The notes under the pieces: model-generated
The model's database searches: none
What the model saw: only the letters and a program-made list of their open reading frames with translations
Told to the model about the DNA's origin: nothing
Made by a program: the position numbers and the translations under genes
Source: Diaporthe sp. PMI_573
Lineage: Eukaryota; Ascomycota; Sordariomycetes; Diaporthales; Diaporthaceae
Direction of reading: 5' to 3'
Assembly (NCBI GenBank): GCA_021399435.1
Contig: JAJTUP010000053.1
Location: forward strand, 248,001-312,000
Length of the DNA: 64,000 nucleotides
Shown here: in pieces, positions 34,492-46,703 of the stretch
How the letters are laid out: each line of letters begins with the position of its first letter
How positions within the stretch are numbered: position 1 is the stretch's first letter

Positions 34492-36837
34492 TCAGGGATG
34501 CTCCTCAGCCCAAGTCCTAAACCAAGCCAGCGCCTCGGGGTTCGCAACACTCGCGTTTGTCTTGACCTCCATCCCAGAGAGGATCTGCTTGACAGCGACC
34601 TCGATCTTCTTGCCGTTGCCCGTCTTGGGGACCCCGGCCGGTCCACACTCCTCAACAACGGCGGGGACGTGGCGCGGGCTGAGCTGGCGCCGGATCACGT
34701 CGCGGATCCGGGCGTCCGTGTCGCCCTTCGCGAATTTCTTGCCGGGGGCCATGACCACGAACAGGCACACGGTCTCGTCAGCGTCGACGTTGGGCCGCCG
34801 GCGGCCCACGCACACCGAGTCCTCAATCTCGGTGGCGAAGAAGCGCGTCAGGATGTTGTAGATCTCGGCTGAGCCGAAGCGGACGCCTGCAGGTTTTAGG
34901 ACTCCGTCGCTCCTGCCTAGCATCTTTACTGTTTTTGCGAGTCGTGCGTTAGAAATCTGACAGCAGTAACTGGTCTCACAGATTCAAGGGGCCGTCGACG
35001 GGTGAAAGAGAGCGAACACTTACGGCCGCCGTTTGAAGTGATTTGTATAAAGTCGCCATGATGCCATATTCCCGGGAAGCGTTCAAAACTACAGGCTGTT
35101 AGCTTATGCATATACATCATCTTGATGAGAAAAGGGGCATGGAGACGGGAGAAGAGCAGTTGTCAAGGACACCGCGCAGGGCAAGACTAGACTGGGAAAA
35201 CCCAGGGAGAACAGCCAGGACAGAACATACTAAGCAGCGCGATACTTCTCATCTCCGTTCTCCCCGTAAAACGTCAGAGGCTGGCAGGGGAAAGGCTTCA
35301 CGCAGACGAGGTCACCAGGCGCACCAGGGGGGTCCACGGGTCTGGGATCGTCACCCGCCGAGCTGCTGTCCACAACCTTGATGGCCATCCCCAGGCCGGC
35401 GCACTGGATTTCGCCGACGCGGACGGGCACCAGCGGACAGGGGGCCCCAAACAACGAGATAATGTCAGTACCACCGGTGATGGAGCCCAGGTTGATGTTT
35501 TTCGGGAAGGCCTCGTAGACGAAGCTGAAGGTCGAGGGCGGCAGCGGCGAGGCGGTCGAGTAGATGGCCTCGAGGCGGCTGAGGTCCAGGGAAGGGTCGT
35601 CGACGGGCCGGACGTTGTTCGCCTCGAGGGCCACCAGGTAGGCGGCGCTGGTGCCGAAGTGCGTGACGTGGAGCTCGGAGAGCAGCTTGGGGAGGGACAT
35701 GTGCCCGTGGGGGCGGAACGGCGAGCCCGAGTACAGGACGAGGGAGGCGCCGACGGCGAGGGCCGACACGCTCCAGTGCCACATCATCCAGCTCGTCGTG
35801 GTGTAGTAGAGCATCCGGGAGGCGGAGGAGACGGAGCCGTGGAGGAAATGCTCCTTCTTGTGCTGGATGAGCGTCCCCGCGGCCGTGTGGATGATGGCCT
35901 TGGGCAGCCCCGTCGTTCCCGAGGAGAAGAGGATGTACAGCGGGTGTGACGGCGGCAGCTGTTCGAAGCGGAGCTCCCCGTCCGGCGAGCTGCCCAGGAA
36001 GCCCTCGTACTCGTCCGCCCGGGCGACCTGGCCCCTGAGGCCCTCGAGCCCGAGGTCCGCGCCGGGGAGGTTCCTGATGACGACGACCAGCTCGAGGCCC
36101 TTGTTCTTGAGCTCTGCCACTATCTCCTCTGTCTTGGCCGTGCTCGACCACTCCTTGCCGTTGTAGACCATGCCGTCGTCGGCGAAGAGCACCTTGGGCC
36201 CGAGCTGGGCCAGCCGGTCCAGCACGGCCGACACTCCGTTGTCCGGGCTGATCCCGGACCAGACCGCCCCCAGCGATGCCGAGGCCAACATCGCCACCAG
36301 GGCCTGGACGTGATTTGACACGTAACCCGCCACAACATCGCCCTTTTCCAGCCCGGCCGCGCGCAGGCCGCCCGCACACCGGCGCACCGCGTCCCTCAGC
36401 TCCGCCCACGACGTCTCGACAACGCCGCCAGGCCGCTCCGTGGCAGTGATGACAGCGACGCCCGAAGGGTCAACCTTTACCCCCGCGGGGAAGAGCAGGT
36501 TCTCAGCAAAGTTGAGGCGGGCACCCGAGAAGAAGTCGGGCCTCGGGAACATGGCCACCGCCGCCGGCCCCTCCGGTCCCGCACCCACACCCGGCAGCAC
36601 GGCATCGTACGGGCGCGACGAGGTGACGCCACAGAACTCCCACACCTCGCCCCAGAACCCGGCGGTGTTGTCGATCGACCACTGGTAGAGCGAGGGGTAC
36701 GTCTCCAGCTTGAGGTCATATTTGTGGCTCACGTGGCGCATGAACCGGGCCAGCTGCGTGTCGAAGGGGGTCGGGTGCCTCCACAGGATCGGGGCGTCCC
36801 CCTCGGGTGCTGCATGTTCGTTCGAGGATCCTGTCAT
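34492..36837 (-). CDS. Acetoacetyl-CoA synthetase
   Basis: ATP-dependent acyl-CoA ligase converting acetoacetate to acetoacetyl-CoA (ANL superfamily), cytosolic. Exons by eye on the minus strand: 36837-35231, 35088-35024, 34928-34492, giving 702 aa. The AMP-binding signature [16 protein letters not shown] lies at 301-316. The N-terminal ACS-type cap includes the block LNFAENLLF. Family-specific blocks include [28 protein letters not shown] and [15 protein letters not shown]. The C-terminal domain carries [20 protein letters not shown] and the catalytic-lysine region [14 protein letters not shown]. Both introns lie near the hinge between the large and small domains; the middle exon is 65 nt and is missed without splicing. 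Length matches other acetoacetyl-CoA synthetases better than acetyl-CoA synthetase. Confidence 0.93.
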
Positions 36838-38569
36838 ACCGAAGCTTGGGTACTAGAATGACTGGGAAATGTGCAAAGGAGAGGGAAGGAGACAGAGAAG
36901 GGCCGCTTGTGGGACTGAGAGGTCAATTGGGAAAGTACAATTCGGTAGATAGTCCGTTGAGTTGAGCCCGGACCTTCCCGGTGGGGGTGGACATCGCACC
37001 TGGGACTGAGGTTGTCCGTGCCGCCGACGGTACCCGTCTTACACGCCAGCCGAATTTTATGGGAAAAAAAAGGTCAGGTTTACGATGGGCCCCGACGAAG
37101 AGTGAGATTGGTATGAGTAATATGAGGTCTGTGTTACTATGTGAATCCCATGGAGTGAGTACTCTACAGACGTACAAGAGGTGGGTTCTGCGGGAAGGTA
37201 TCTAACAAGGCGTTATCCCACAGACCATCCCGCACGAGGTTTTCTCAAAGGAGGCTGTTATATATGAGAGAATCTAGGGAGGTTACCTCTCAGGAAAATT
37301 AGACCATGGTGGGTTATCCTATAGGACATTGTCCCAGCCGTGAGGATGACAGTCGATCAGCGAGTCCCCAGATGGGAGGATGTAGTTGGAACGGTGCTGA
37401 GGGACTCGTCTACTCCGATTTGAGAGCTGGTAGGCATATGATTCATTAGCATCCTTGTATTCTCCCCTCACACAAAGATGGCTGGGAGGTATATATCAAC
37501 TGCAGGATAAGGACAGTATAGCGATTATTATTTTCCCCCAGCTTCTCAGCCTCTACGAAATGGACAGTGGTCTCCAAGAGGGCTGTGACGTCCAGTCAAG
37601 GTATCATAGCTCTATGGCCACACGGAAGCAGCTGAGAAATAACTTGCAGAATATGGCTCTGTAATTAATATTTTGTTGAGCTTTTCCAAAGCCTCAAACG
37701 AGGATTGCTGGCATTGGGGAAGCGGCCTTGGGAGGGGGTCTGCTACCACCAGGAGGCGTGGTGTAGATTCACTTCTCAGACCCCCTTGATCCCACTCGCC
37801 CTAGTCTTCTATTCCCGATCGCGAGCTGGCCGCGCCCCCCCCTCAGGGGTCCCGCCCGTTGATGCCATCCTCAGCAAGAGTCGACCTGCTTGGAAGCTCC
37901 CCGGCCCCCTCTTCCAAGGCCTAACCTCGTGCTCCGTAGCAGCAGCACTTGTGGCACAGTCTCTCCTTCCATCGGGTGTCTGTTTCGACATGGCTACGGC
38001 GCCTGCCCACCGCCGTGCCCTTGGCCACCCGTCCGAGTCCAAATGAGGGCGAGGTGACCTTCGACCCCCTCAACCAATTTCCCTTTACCCCCCACCCCGA
38101 AACGCCGAACCCGAAAAGTGCAGAATCCCCTCAAGGCACGCCGTCTCCAAATGCAGATGCGCTGGTATCATGACTTCCATTATAACTCCGTAGAACAGAC
38201 GGCTGATCCCTCAACCGTCGGGAACTTGTTCACAGCTGCCACCCTTGCCAGCCCCCCCCCCCGCCCTATTTCTGTGAACACAGTCCACCTGTGTTCCTTC
38301 TTGCACAATGAGATCGGCGTATATACAACAGCGTCGAATCCGAATAGCCCTTTCGTGTTGAATACCAAATGAGCCTAATAATGCTGCTGATGCTGCTTCA
38401 AAGAAACGAGAATGCAATCGTACAGCCCCGCCCGACTGGTGGTCCTGAGCAAGTCAGGATCGACGTCTCAAGCACCAACCACGGGAAAGCAAGTGGGAAG
38501 CTCTCTTGTGCGCGTGTGCTATCCTCCGTTCTGCCCGTCCCTATTCGTGGGGAGACCCACCAGCCATCA
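36838..38569. other. Intergenic, synthetase upstream to SET2 downstream region
   Basis: No gene recognised. It holds the synthetase promoter, repeat array D (37207-37336) and a C11 run (38252-38262). Confidence 0.6.
37207..37336 (+). repeat. 15-bp repeat array D (most degenerate)
   Basis: Recognisable units include AAGGCGTTATCCCA (37208), CACGAGGTTTTCTCA (37233), TGGTGGGTTATCCTA (37307) and TAGGACATTGTCCCA (37322). They are separated by more diverged sequence. It lies about 0.4 kb upstream of the synthetase start. Confidence 0.7.
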
Positions 38570-41516
38570 TTACTGCCCCAAAACCAACTGCTTTAGCCCC
38601 TCATTTTCACGTCTTATGGCCTCCTCATGGGAGGCATCGCCACCCTCTACGGTCGGCGATGTCCCGTTCACGCTGGCATCTTCAGTCGAGGCTCCGTTAG
38701 TTGCAGCAACTTGCTGGCTCTTCTGCTCCAGCTCAAACCACTTCTGCGCTTCCTCGTTCTCACGTTGCAGGTCCTCTTCCTGGCGGACCCTATCCTGCTC
38801 AGCTTCGTCGGCAAGCCTCTGGGCTTGTTCCTGCTCGCATGAGAGTTCTGCTGCCTGAGTCGGGGTCACGTCAACGTCCATCGCCTCCTCCGGGGGTGGA
38901 GGTGGAGGTGGCGGGCTGGGCTCCTCGGTCGTCTCCTCGTCCTTCAGACGCTTCACCGATGGTGGCTCGTCAGGAGTGAGGCCGGCATCCAGGAGATCAT
39001 CTTCGTCTCGCTTTCGCTTTCGCTCTGGGGACCCGGTCGCACCGTCTTCTGTCTCGCTCAGGGCGGTGGGTTCGTCACCAGCGGGTCCGTTGGTCCCGGG
39101 CGTCTCAACAGATGTGATGGCCTCATTGTTGGGCTCCTTCGTCTTCGCGTGGCTCGGCCCCGGCGCACGCTCGGCCTTCCGTTTTTCGTGATCCTGGTAC
39201 TTCTCTACTGCACGATCGAGAAAATCTTTGACGTACTTGCGAATTTTCTTTTCCTGCTTCTCACTGATAGTGGTGGGGTCTGCTACGCGGTTGTTCTTAT
39301 AGTCCGAGGACACCAGCTTCTTGCTGACGTCCTTCGCGAACCTCTTGAGTTCCTCTTTGGGTAACTTATGGCGGAACTTATCCAAGACATGTTTGACATG
39401 CGGGAAGAGCTTTACTGCATGTCAGCTGACAGTGCGGTCGGGGCAGTGGGGGTGCTGAACATACCGTGTTCTCGTAGATCCTCATCTGCTTTTCGATCGG
39501 AAGAGAACGCCACTTCTCTTTCTTGGTATCTGGAACAGGAGTGCTCTGTCGCTGTGGGGTCAGGGAAGCAGAGGGCTTAGGCGTGGGCTCCTTGCTCAGG
39601 TTCTCAATAATGTCCATTACGGCCTTCTGATCCTGTTGCTGCTTGGAGGGTACCTTTGCCGCATGTGCCGGCACAGTCGGGCGTTGCCAGGTTACGGTAC
39701 CGCCCTGGGAGTAGTAATACACTTTCCCTTCGGGGTCCTTGGCCATGAACCAACCTTGCGGGAGGGCGTTGCCGGTGGGGAACACCCGCCGGGGTCGCGG
39801 CTGAAAGTACGCTGCATTTCGCTGAGGGATATTGCTCTTGGGGCCCTTTGGAATCACGACACCGGGCGCAATGGCCGGCTTTGATGGAGTCTCTTCCTTG
39901 TGGTCGTGCTTTCGGCGCTCCTCAAAAGAGTTGGCGGGCTGGGCGGCGGGGTCAAATTTCCTTCGAGGAATCCGGTAAGCCGTCTCCAATTTGCTCCACT
40001 CTTCCAGGAGGCGCTTCGACTCGGCCGCCACCTCCTCATGCTCCGACGAGATGAGACTCTCAACCACTGCCTCAATGTTTGAGTCGGATATCTTGTTCTT
40101 GGTCAATCGGGGGAACTTGTAGAGGATGTCGAGAAGCTGGAGAACGATGTTGTGGTCGTCTTTGAAGGCATTGAGTGTGGTTTTGAGGATCTGGTAACCG
40201 TGCATCTGCACAACCCTGTTCCGTACCCGGTCGTCGTCGGCGTTCTGGATGCGCTGCAGCAATTTTACAGCAATCCATTTTTCCTTGCATTGCATCAGGG
40301 CGGCCATGACCTTGGTGACACCGCTCTCATCGAGGCCGCGAAGCTGCACGCTGTTGACATACTCTTCCTCGTCCTCGGTGGGCTTCTTCTTGCGGGGTTT
40401 CTTAGCAACAGCGGTGTCCCAGCTGTCGCCATCATCGATACCCAGCGCCTCAATGGTCGCAAGGGGCAGTTTGGTGGCACGCTCTGTCTGGGTCTTGCCG
40501 CCGATGAACCCTGTGCAATTTGGTTCACCACAGTAGCAGGGCTGCGGGTCAGCGCCATAGCGGTCCACGTTGTAGTTGAAGACGAGCTCCTCGCCGGCCC
40601 TGACTGCACGGCCTGTAAAAATGCCCATGCGCAATTTTTCACCAACCACCCACTTGTCCACATAGCAGTTTGGGCTGCAGGAGTGATTGCAGAACCGCCC
40701 CAGGTTGCCCTTCTTGGTGGCATCGACAAATTCGGTCCTCGTCAGTGACATGAAATAAAAGTGCTTGATACCTTCGCGATCATACTGCATCATTCGCCGT
40801 CTAAAAGTCGGCTCATTGATGACTTCGCCAATGTACTCAAAAACGAAATCGTTGGGCTGCAGGTCAACGGTTGCCCGGAGGCCGAAGCCCTTCTTTTCGG
40901 TCTTGATGACAGAGACATTTGCGAATTGTTGACGCTGGAAACGCTGATTCTGGCAGCCGGAGCCACAGTTGCAGTCGCCGTCGACGCACTCCATCTTGGT
41001 CGCTCGATTGATACAGTCGGAGTCTTCCCCGCAGGCGGTATTCTTGCCATTGTCTGTTCACAGAGGTCAAAACAAAAGGCCCAAGCAGAGGCGTGGGCAG
41101 TGGCGCAAGCCCGGTTGAGGGGACTCACGGAATTCTTCAGCGCAATCACAATCCAAAGCATCATGTTCTGATGCTCCCATGTTCTTTGAGCCATACAGAC
41201 AGTCGGGAATGACCTGAAAGGTCGTCTTGGCCTCTTCTGTAACATCTGGGAGGTGGTCGAAGAGGGGCGGTGTGCGCGAGACAGCCTTGGACGATGGTTT
41301 TCTCGACAGTTTCGGCGCAGGCTCGTTTTCGGGTGTGGAGGTGCTCTCGTTGTCTGCCTTTGCTCCTGGCGACAGACTCGACGATCTCGAGGGCTTGGAC
41401 TCGTTGGGCGAGGTGGAAGCACTGCGCTGCGCCTTGAGGGCCGACGCGTTCTCCCGGAAGCCGTCCTCCATCTTGATGGCTGGAGACGCATCTGCCTTGC
41501 GCTCCTCCTCGTCCAT
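38570..41516 (-). CDS. SET2: Histone H3 lysine-36 methyltransferase Set2
   Basis: Co-transcriptional H3K36 methyltransferase bound to phosphorylated RNA polymerase II. Exons by eye on the minus strand: 41516-41129, 41053-39465, 39409-38570, giving 938 aa. Domain order: Ser/Pro-rich N-terminus; Cys-rich AWS (about 125-175, spanning the first intron); SET with [11 protein letters not shown] (249-259) and a later FNYNVDRYG; post-SET cysteines (302, 304, 309); a helical TFIIS-like/LW region (about 370-490); a WW domain with LPQGW and TVTWQRP (about 560-588); and an SRI domain beginning at [12 protein letters not shown] (about 660-745), opened by the third exon. The tail is acidic and coiled-coil-like (Glu/Gln-rich). 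All catalytic motifs are intact. It is transcribed away from a 4-kb gap shared with the AT-hook gene. Confidence 0.96.
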
Positions 41517-44500
41517 CCTGTGTGCTCAGGCGGGCCCGGGTGTCCCTACAGTAGTAGGTGAATTCGGCTGGGACCGAGACTGTTGTGGCAAGGGGATGGG
41601 CGCAAGGGTGTGAGGGCGGCTCGGTCAATGCTGGTGCGGTCCATAGACGTGCAGGTGTAGGCGCGATGCAAAAGGAAGAGCGTAGGACCGGAAACCGAGG
41701 GCGAATTGCTAAGGCAAGAAGCGCAGAAGCGGAAGTGGGAAGGGAAAGGGAAAAGATCGAGGCTAAGCAGAGACCAGAGACGAGACGGCAGGGTTCGCTA
41801 TCGGACTTGGTGGCCCGGTATCCTCGACATGGCAGGTCCTGGCTTCAAAACCTCCTGTCTGCTACAATCGCACGCCCTCAGTCAAGCCCTGTGTCTTGCA
41901 CGCCGTGGCTGATGGTTCTGATCGCAACTCTGGTTTTGGCCCGTTGGTCGCAAGAGAGTGCGGGTCTGGATGGGTGGAAGGGTTTAGGGCGCCTGTGACC
42001 GGCGCAGGTCACAGAAGATCACCACTCCTAAAGCATCCACGGATCCTTGCATTCACTCATCCGTTTTGCGGCAGGACCCCCCAAGCGCCCCAAAACCCGT
42101 GCCTGCCGGTCAGAGATGTGCCGCCCGACTGCCCCAGTTGCCCAGTTAGCGTGAATAGCGTGGAAAAAAATGCGGAGGTTTGGGGAGGAGGGGGTCAGGA
42201 AGGAGACCCGGGTCGCCCACAATCCCGAATCTCATCTCAGTCTGTCTGCCTCTTGGTCGACCCAATGCTCCAGTGGTGGATGGTGGGGATAGCATCGTGA
42301 ACACCAAGTCCTCACACACTGGCCAGTCAATGCAGTGCCTACAAACGATGACTATTGGCAAGGGCACAATTTAGCCCGCAGTTTCAGCACATGAATCCGG
42401 ACTGTCCGGATCTTGATCAAGTCGTTCAAGGCAAATGCAACAAGCACCCACTAGTCAGGCAGAGTGACAAAGGCATACTCCAGATGAGGAACATTGAGAA
42501 TAGATACAACATGGCCGTTGCGTCAGATTGGAATCTGATACATTGTGGTTTGCCAGCCTAGGAACACCTGCAAAACGCAATGTCAGGCCAAGACAATAGG
42601 CAGGTATCCTCTCTCCAAAGAGCCGGCATTTTTGGTCTGCAGGCTTTTGGTAGCAGGAAAACATGACAGTTGTGCAAGCTCTTGGGCCACCACAATATCA
42701 TGCATGGGAGGACACAGCATTCCTCTGTGACCTAGATCGCCTTGCAGACAGATAGATGATGGTTGACTCTTACAAGAGCTGCTGGCGCCAGTGGCCGAAT
42801 CAGAGGGTCCTATTGAATGAGAATACCTCAGGAACTGACCTGATTCAGCGAGTCCACCATAACCGAGAATTCTGTACCATGACGCAGGCTAAAGATGCTC
42901 GTGATCAGTGAGTGTAGCAATAAGGATATAGCGTGCCGGCGTTTGTTACCATGGAGAGCGTGGGCTGAGAGATAGTGTTTGCAAGCTCCGCGGGGGCAAA
43001 AGCAAGTATACTGACGTGGCACCTGAGGATGGCCGACACAACAGACATGCAGAGACGGGCGGTACGTTGGCTGGAGCGCCGGACGAGATAGTAGAACGGA
43101 AGCTTCTGTCGTGGCCGGTACAATGCCAGCGCATTGTGCAGGCCGGTTGACCGGTCGGATGTAGAGTGGAGAAGCTTGGTCGGGACAACGGAGCGGTGAG
43201 CATCAAGGATAAAACATATCAACCTGGCGTGTTCCCACATGGAATGGCCCAGGGAGAAGCAGTTCATTTGCAGATTGCAAAGCGCAGAGTCCAACTTCTT
43301 TGTTCGCAGTCAAGCCCATGCATGCGGCTCAGTCCTACCACAGGAACCGCTGGCTTGTGCTCAGGCAGTCATGATCGTCAACGGCCGACCTGGCGGCTCT
43401 CATTGGCGTGTGTCGTCTGCGCCGCCCACGGGAGACGACCACTGAGATGCTGCGATACGGTAGCCGGTAGGCAGAGGGATATGCTGTCCCACCGTCGCCG
43501 GCTTACGAAAGACGGCCTGGTCTGGGGTCGACGGTCTGATTGGCCGTGAGACACTGCAAGGCGTCCAGCGTAAGTCTGTCTCTGTGAGTTGCCATTCCCA
43601 TGGGGGCAACCTCCATGATGACTTCCAGCTTGGCTCGTCATCATCTTGGACTCCTAGTGCCTGCCAGTGGTGAGCACTGTGGTCGTGTGGTCGTGTGGTT
43701 GTGTGATGACTTTCAGCTAACACGGGCGCTGCAAAGCCAGACTGACGGTGAGCGCTGGTGAAGGGGGTATCAGGTGCACCCGCGGGTAGTCTGGGACGGA
43801 GCCCATTGGCCTGCTGGGCGCAACAACCTGCAGTCGGCGATGTGTGCCAGCACGGATGCGACGTGCTTGCAGCCAAGGCAGAGGGAGACAACTCTCTAGC
43901 ACCCAGACACTTGGAGCGATGAATACCGCATTAGATCTCCTGCAGCAGGGCCGGGTCTTAGCTGCATGTATGATCCCGATTTCGATTTTGATCTCAGGCC
44001 CTATCCGAGTCGATATCGTGTCATTCACCATTCATGACATACGGCTGAGATGCTGCGGCTGCTGCTGCTGCTGCTGCTGCTGGGAAAGAGGCAGCAGGGA
44101 GGAGGTGCGATGACGGCAAGGGGGGGAATTGACAAGGGACTGGAGACCGGGGCGACGATCTCAGCCTCGACCATCCGAATACACACCCTGGACGCTGTCT
44201 CTTTTATCTCCGTCCGCAGAGCAAGGAAAAGGCTGGACCGAGCGTCCTGGCTCGTGTCTTGTCGCCTCGCCTCGTCTCGTTCCCTTCCTTCTGGATTTGG
44301 GGAAATTGCCCAAACTGGACCTGGGCGTTCTCGCGAATAATGAACATCCCGGCTCATCTCCTGCTGGACAAATTGTGCAACATTCGAGATTCACTCCGTC
44401 GGGCTCGAGGACAATCACTCACGATCCTTGCACCGAACAATCATCGCACACCCACACCAGCCCACATCTCATTTCACGCCACCCGTGGGCATTTCTCCCT

Positions 44501-45566
44501 CAACTCTGTCTGCTCTCACGACTCGCGAGCAGTCAATCAATCACAGCACAGCTCCTGAGCGGCCTCCTGCCCAAGCCCTGCCAGCCAGCCCGTGGCACTG
44601 AGTCACTCATTGGGACAAGGACTCGACCCGACTGGCTTGGGTTCGAGAGTAGTACGGAGTAGAGAAACCCATCTTGACTGGATTCTCTGTCTCTCCCGCC
44701 GCCTCTCCCTGCTTGGCACGGTACTCAAGTCTCGGGCAGGGCGCATGCCGTATTTCCCCTGCCTGCACTGCAGGGTGATTTGCCCACGCCTTGCTGCTGC
44801 CGCCTTTTCCAGCATATACGTACCAGGTACCTGGGCCATCCAAGTCAGCCTCGTCTATTTCTGTTCCCTGCACGTCCTCCACCACAGTCTGCGTACTCTA
44901 TATTTCGAACACAGACCACAGACCCGCGGAACCACAGGACACGGCACGGCATACTACGGCACAAACCAGGCCAGGACGAGTCCAAGCCAGACAGAGACCA
45001 ACACAGCACGGCGCCATCCTCCCTCCGGTGACGCGGACGGACCACTGCACCAGCAAAACCCAGGAAAGCTTTTTTCCACTGCCCGGGCCCCAGCCAGGCA
45101 CAGGTAGCAACAGCAGGCAGGGGTCACAGGCTCTGTGTAACCAAATCTCGGCTCATGCTTCTGCATTTGCCCAGGTCGCTGCAGTGGCTCTTCTAGGTTC
45201 TCCCACCACTCCTCCGTCGGCATTCTGATCAGACGCGCGCTTGCTCGCCTGCTCGCGCCTACCTGTCCCACTGCCCAAAGGGGGCGCATTCTCTCTAGTC
45301 GACTTCGTTTCTCAAGCCCCTCGCCAATCACTCGTTCTTATTCGGCGGTCTCGCTCTGGGGGCATTACGACAATTACATGTCGTGCCGCTTCCCTTTTCT
45401 TTCTGCTCCACCGCCCGTCCGGCCAACATCTTTCGCCTCCTTTGAGAGCTGCCTTGCACTTGGCCTGTGATATCCACGCCCTCCTGCCCCTTGTCGGCCT
45501 TCTCAAACCGACTCTCCTTGCACCTGAAATGTCACCCGCTCGTTGTGATCACATATAGGTTTTTGC
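41517..45566. other. 4-kb divergent intergenic region, SET2 / AT-hook gene
   Basis: No gene recognised. It contains a 10-nt GTGGTCGTGT tandem repeat (43680-43707) and a CTG trinucleotide run (44056-44083). The sequence from about 44240 to 45566 is pyrimidine-rich on the plus strand, as expected for a long leader or promoter of the AT-hook gene. Confidence 0.55.
44056..44083. repeat. CTG trinucleotide repeat
   Basis: About eight near-perfect CTG units on the plus strand, in noncoding DNA. Confidence 0.9.
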
Positions 45567-46703
45567 ATGATGGATGCCTTCACCGAGGACGAGAAGGTAT
45601 ACACATTCGCGCGTCCCGGCCCTCTGTCACGCGGGCAAACTCTGATAATGTCTCGCAGCGCTTTGTGCTCGCCGAATACATCAAGGCCAGCCAGGTTGAG
45701 ACTGACCAGCTCGTCGAGTTCATCAGTGAGTCCGCTGCTCCTCGTCTGATCTGACAGTCAGCTTCGCGACGTGCAACAGTGCTAATGATGCTGGTCCTCA
45801 GAAGCATACAATTTGCAGGCTGACTGGTTTGCAATGCAGCTGCCTGGAGGTGAGCAGGTCGAATCGCTCCTGCTAATGGTGCCGTCGCTCCTAACCTTCT
45901 CTGCCACAGGTCGGAACATGCACCAGTGTATGCGCGCGGCATCGCAACTGCTGGACAGGGAACTACAACTCCCCAGCCTCCCGAACTTGAAGAGGAAGTC
46001 TGTGAGCGACTTCAGCGAACACGTACCCAAACGAGTTGCTTCAATGACGCCAATACAATACCAACCGCGACCACCTCCCCATCCCCAGCCGTTGCCTCTG
46101 GCCCAGCCTCAGCCGCAGCCGCCGCCGCAGCCGCAGTCGCAGCCGCAGCCTTCCCAGCTTCACCAACCCGTCGCAACTTCGCGAGCGATTCAACCACGAC
46201 CTTCCACGGATTCCAAACAGCCGACTGCGGAAGGATATGGCGTCTTTCAATCCAAATCCCCCTCTAATGGTTATGGTGTGTTCCAATCGAATCCCACCGT
46301 GCGGAAGCGAGGCAGACCGTCCAAGGCAGAGAAAGAAGCGCAGGCCCGGGCGAATTCCGCCAATTATCCGACCAGCACTCCTGTCCCCATCAGCCCGAAG
46401 CCTGCAATATCGCCAGCTACAGGTACTACGCCAGTTGCGAGTCATGCAAGTACGAGGACAGCATATCACACTGCCACTCGACCAGCGGACTCGAGATCCA
46501 CCGGGGGAGGTCACACAGGAGTCGCTGGAGAGATGGCACGCACCCTTCCAAAACACTACACGGAACAAACGAAATCGGAGAAGTCGCCGTCCATTGGGAA
46601 TCTCGTCACACCCGACCCTCCGAGGGAGCCGCACAGCGGCTCACTCCCATCCCTGGTGGGGCCAGCGGTTCGCGACGCACCGCCAGTGACGAATTCAGCA
46701 TAG
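45567..46703 (+). CDS. AT-hook protein, conserved in fungi, function unknown
   Basis: Exons by eye: 45567-45596, 45659-45725, 45802-45849, 45910-46703, giving 312 aa. The first three exons are only 30, 67 and 48 nt. Spliced, they give a conserved-looking N-terminal helical domain that starts MMDAFTEDEK and continues through RFVLAEYIKAS and WFAMQLPGGRNM to QCMRAAS. A Pro/Gln-rich linker with a PQPQ run follows (100-130). An AT-hook-like basic motif RKRGRPSKAE (180-189) predicts DNA minor-groove binding. A short internal duplication, GYGVFQS, occurs twice (158-164 and 169-175). The C-terminus is low in complexity, and other frames are also open there, so the 3' end is less certain. Likely nuclear; no catalytic domain seen. 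Confidence 0.75.

Noticed and set aside
35465..36409. 314-codon open frame on the minus strand, alternative frame
   Set aside because: Overlaps the acetoacetyl-CoA synthetase gene in a wrong frame; Arg/Gly/Ala-rich shadow.
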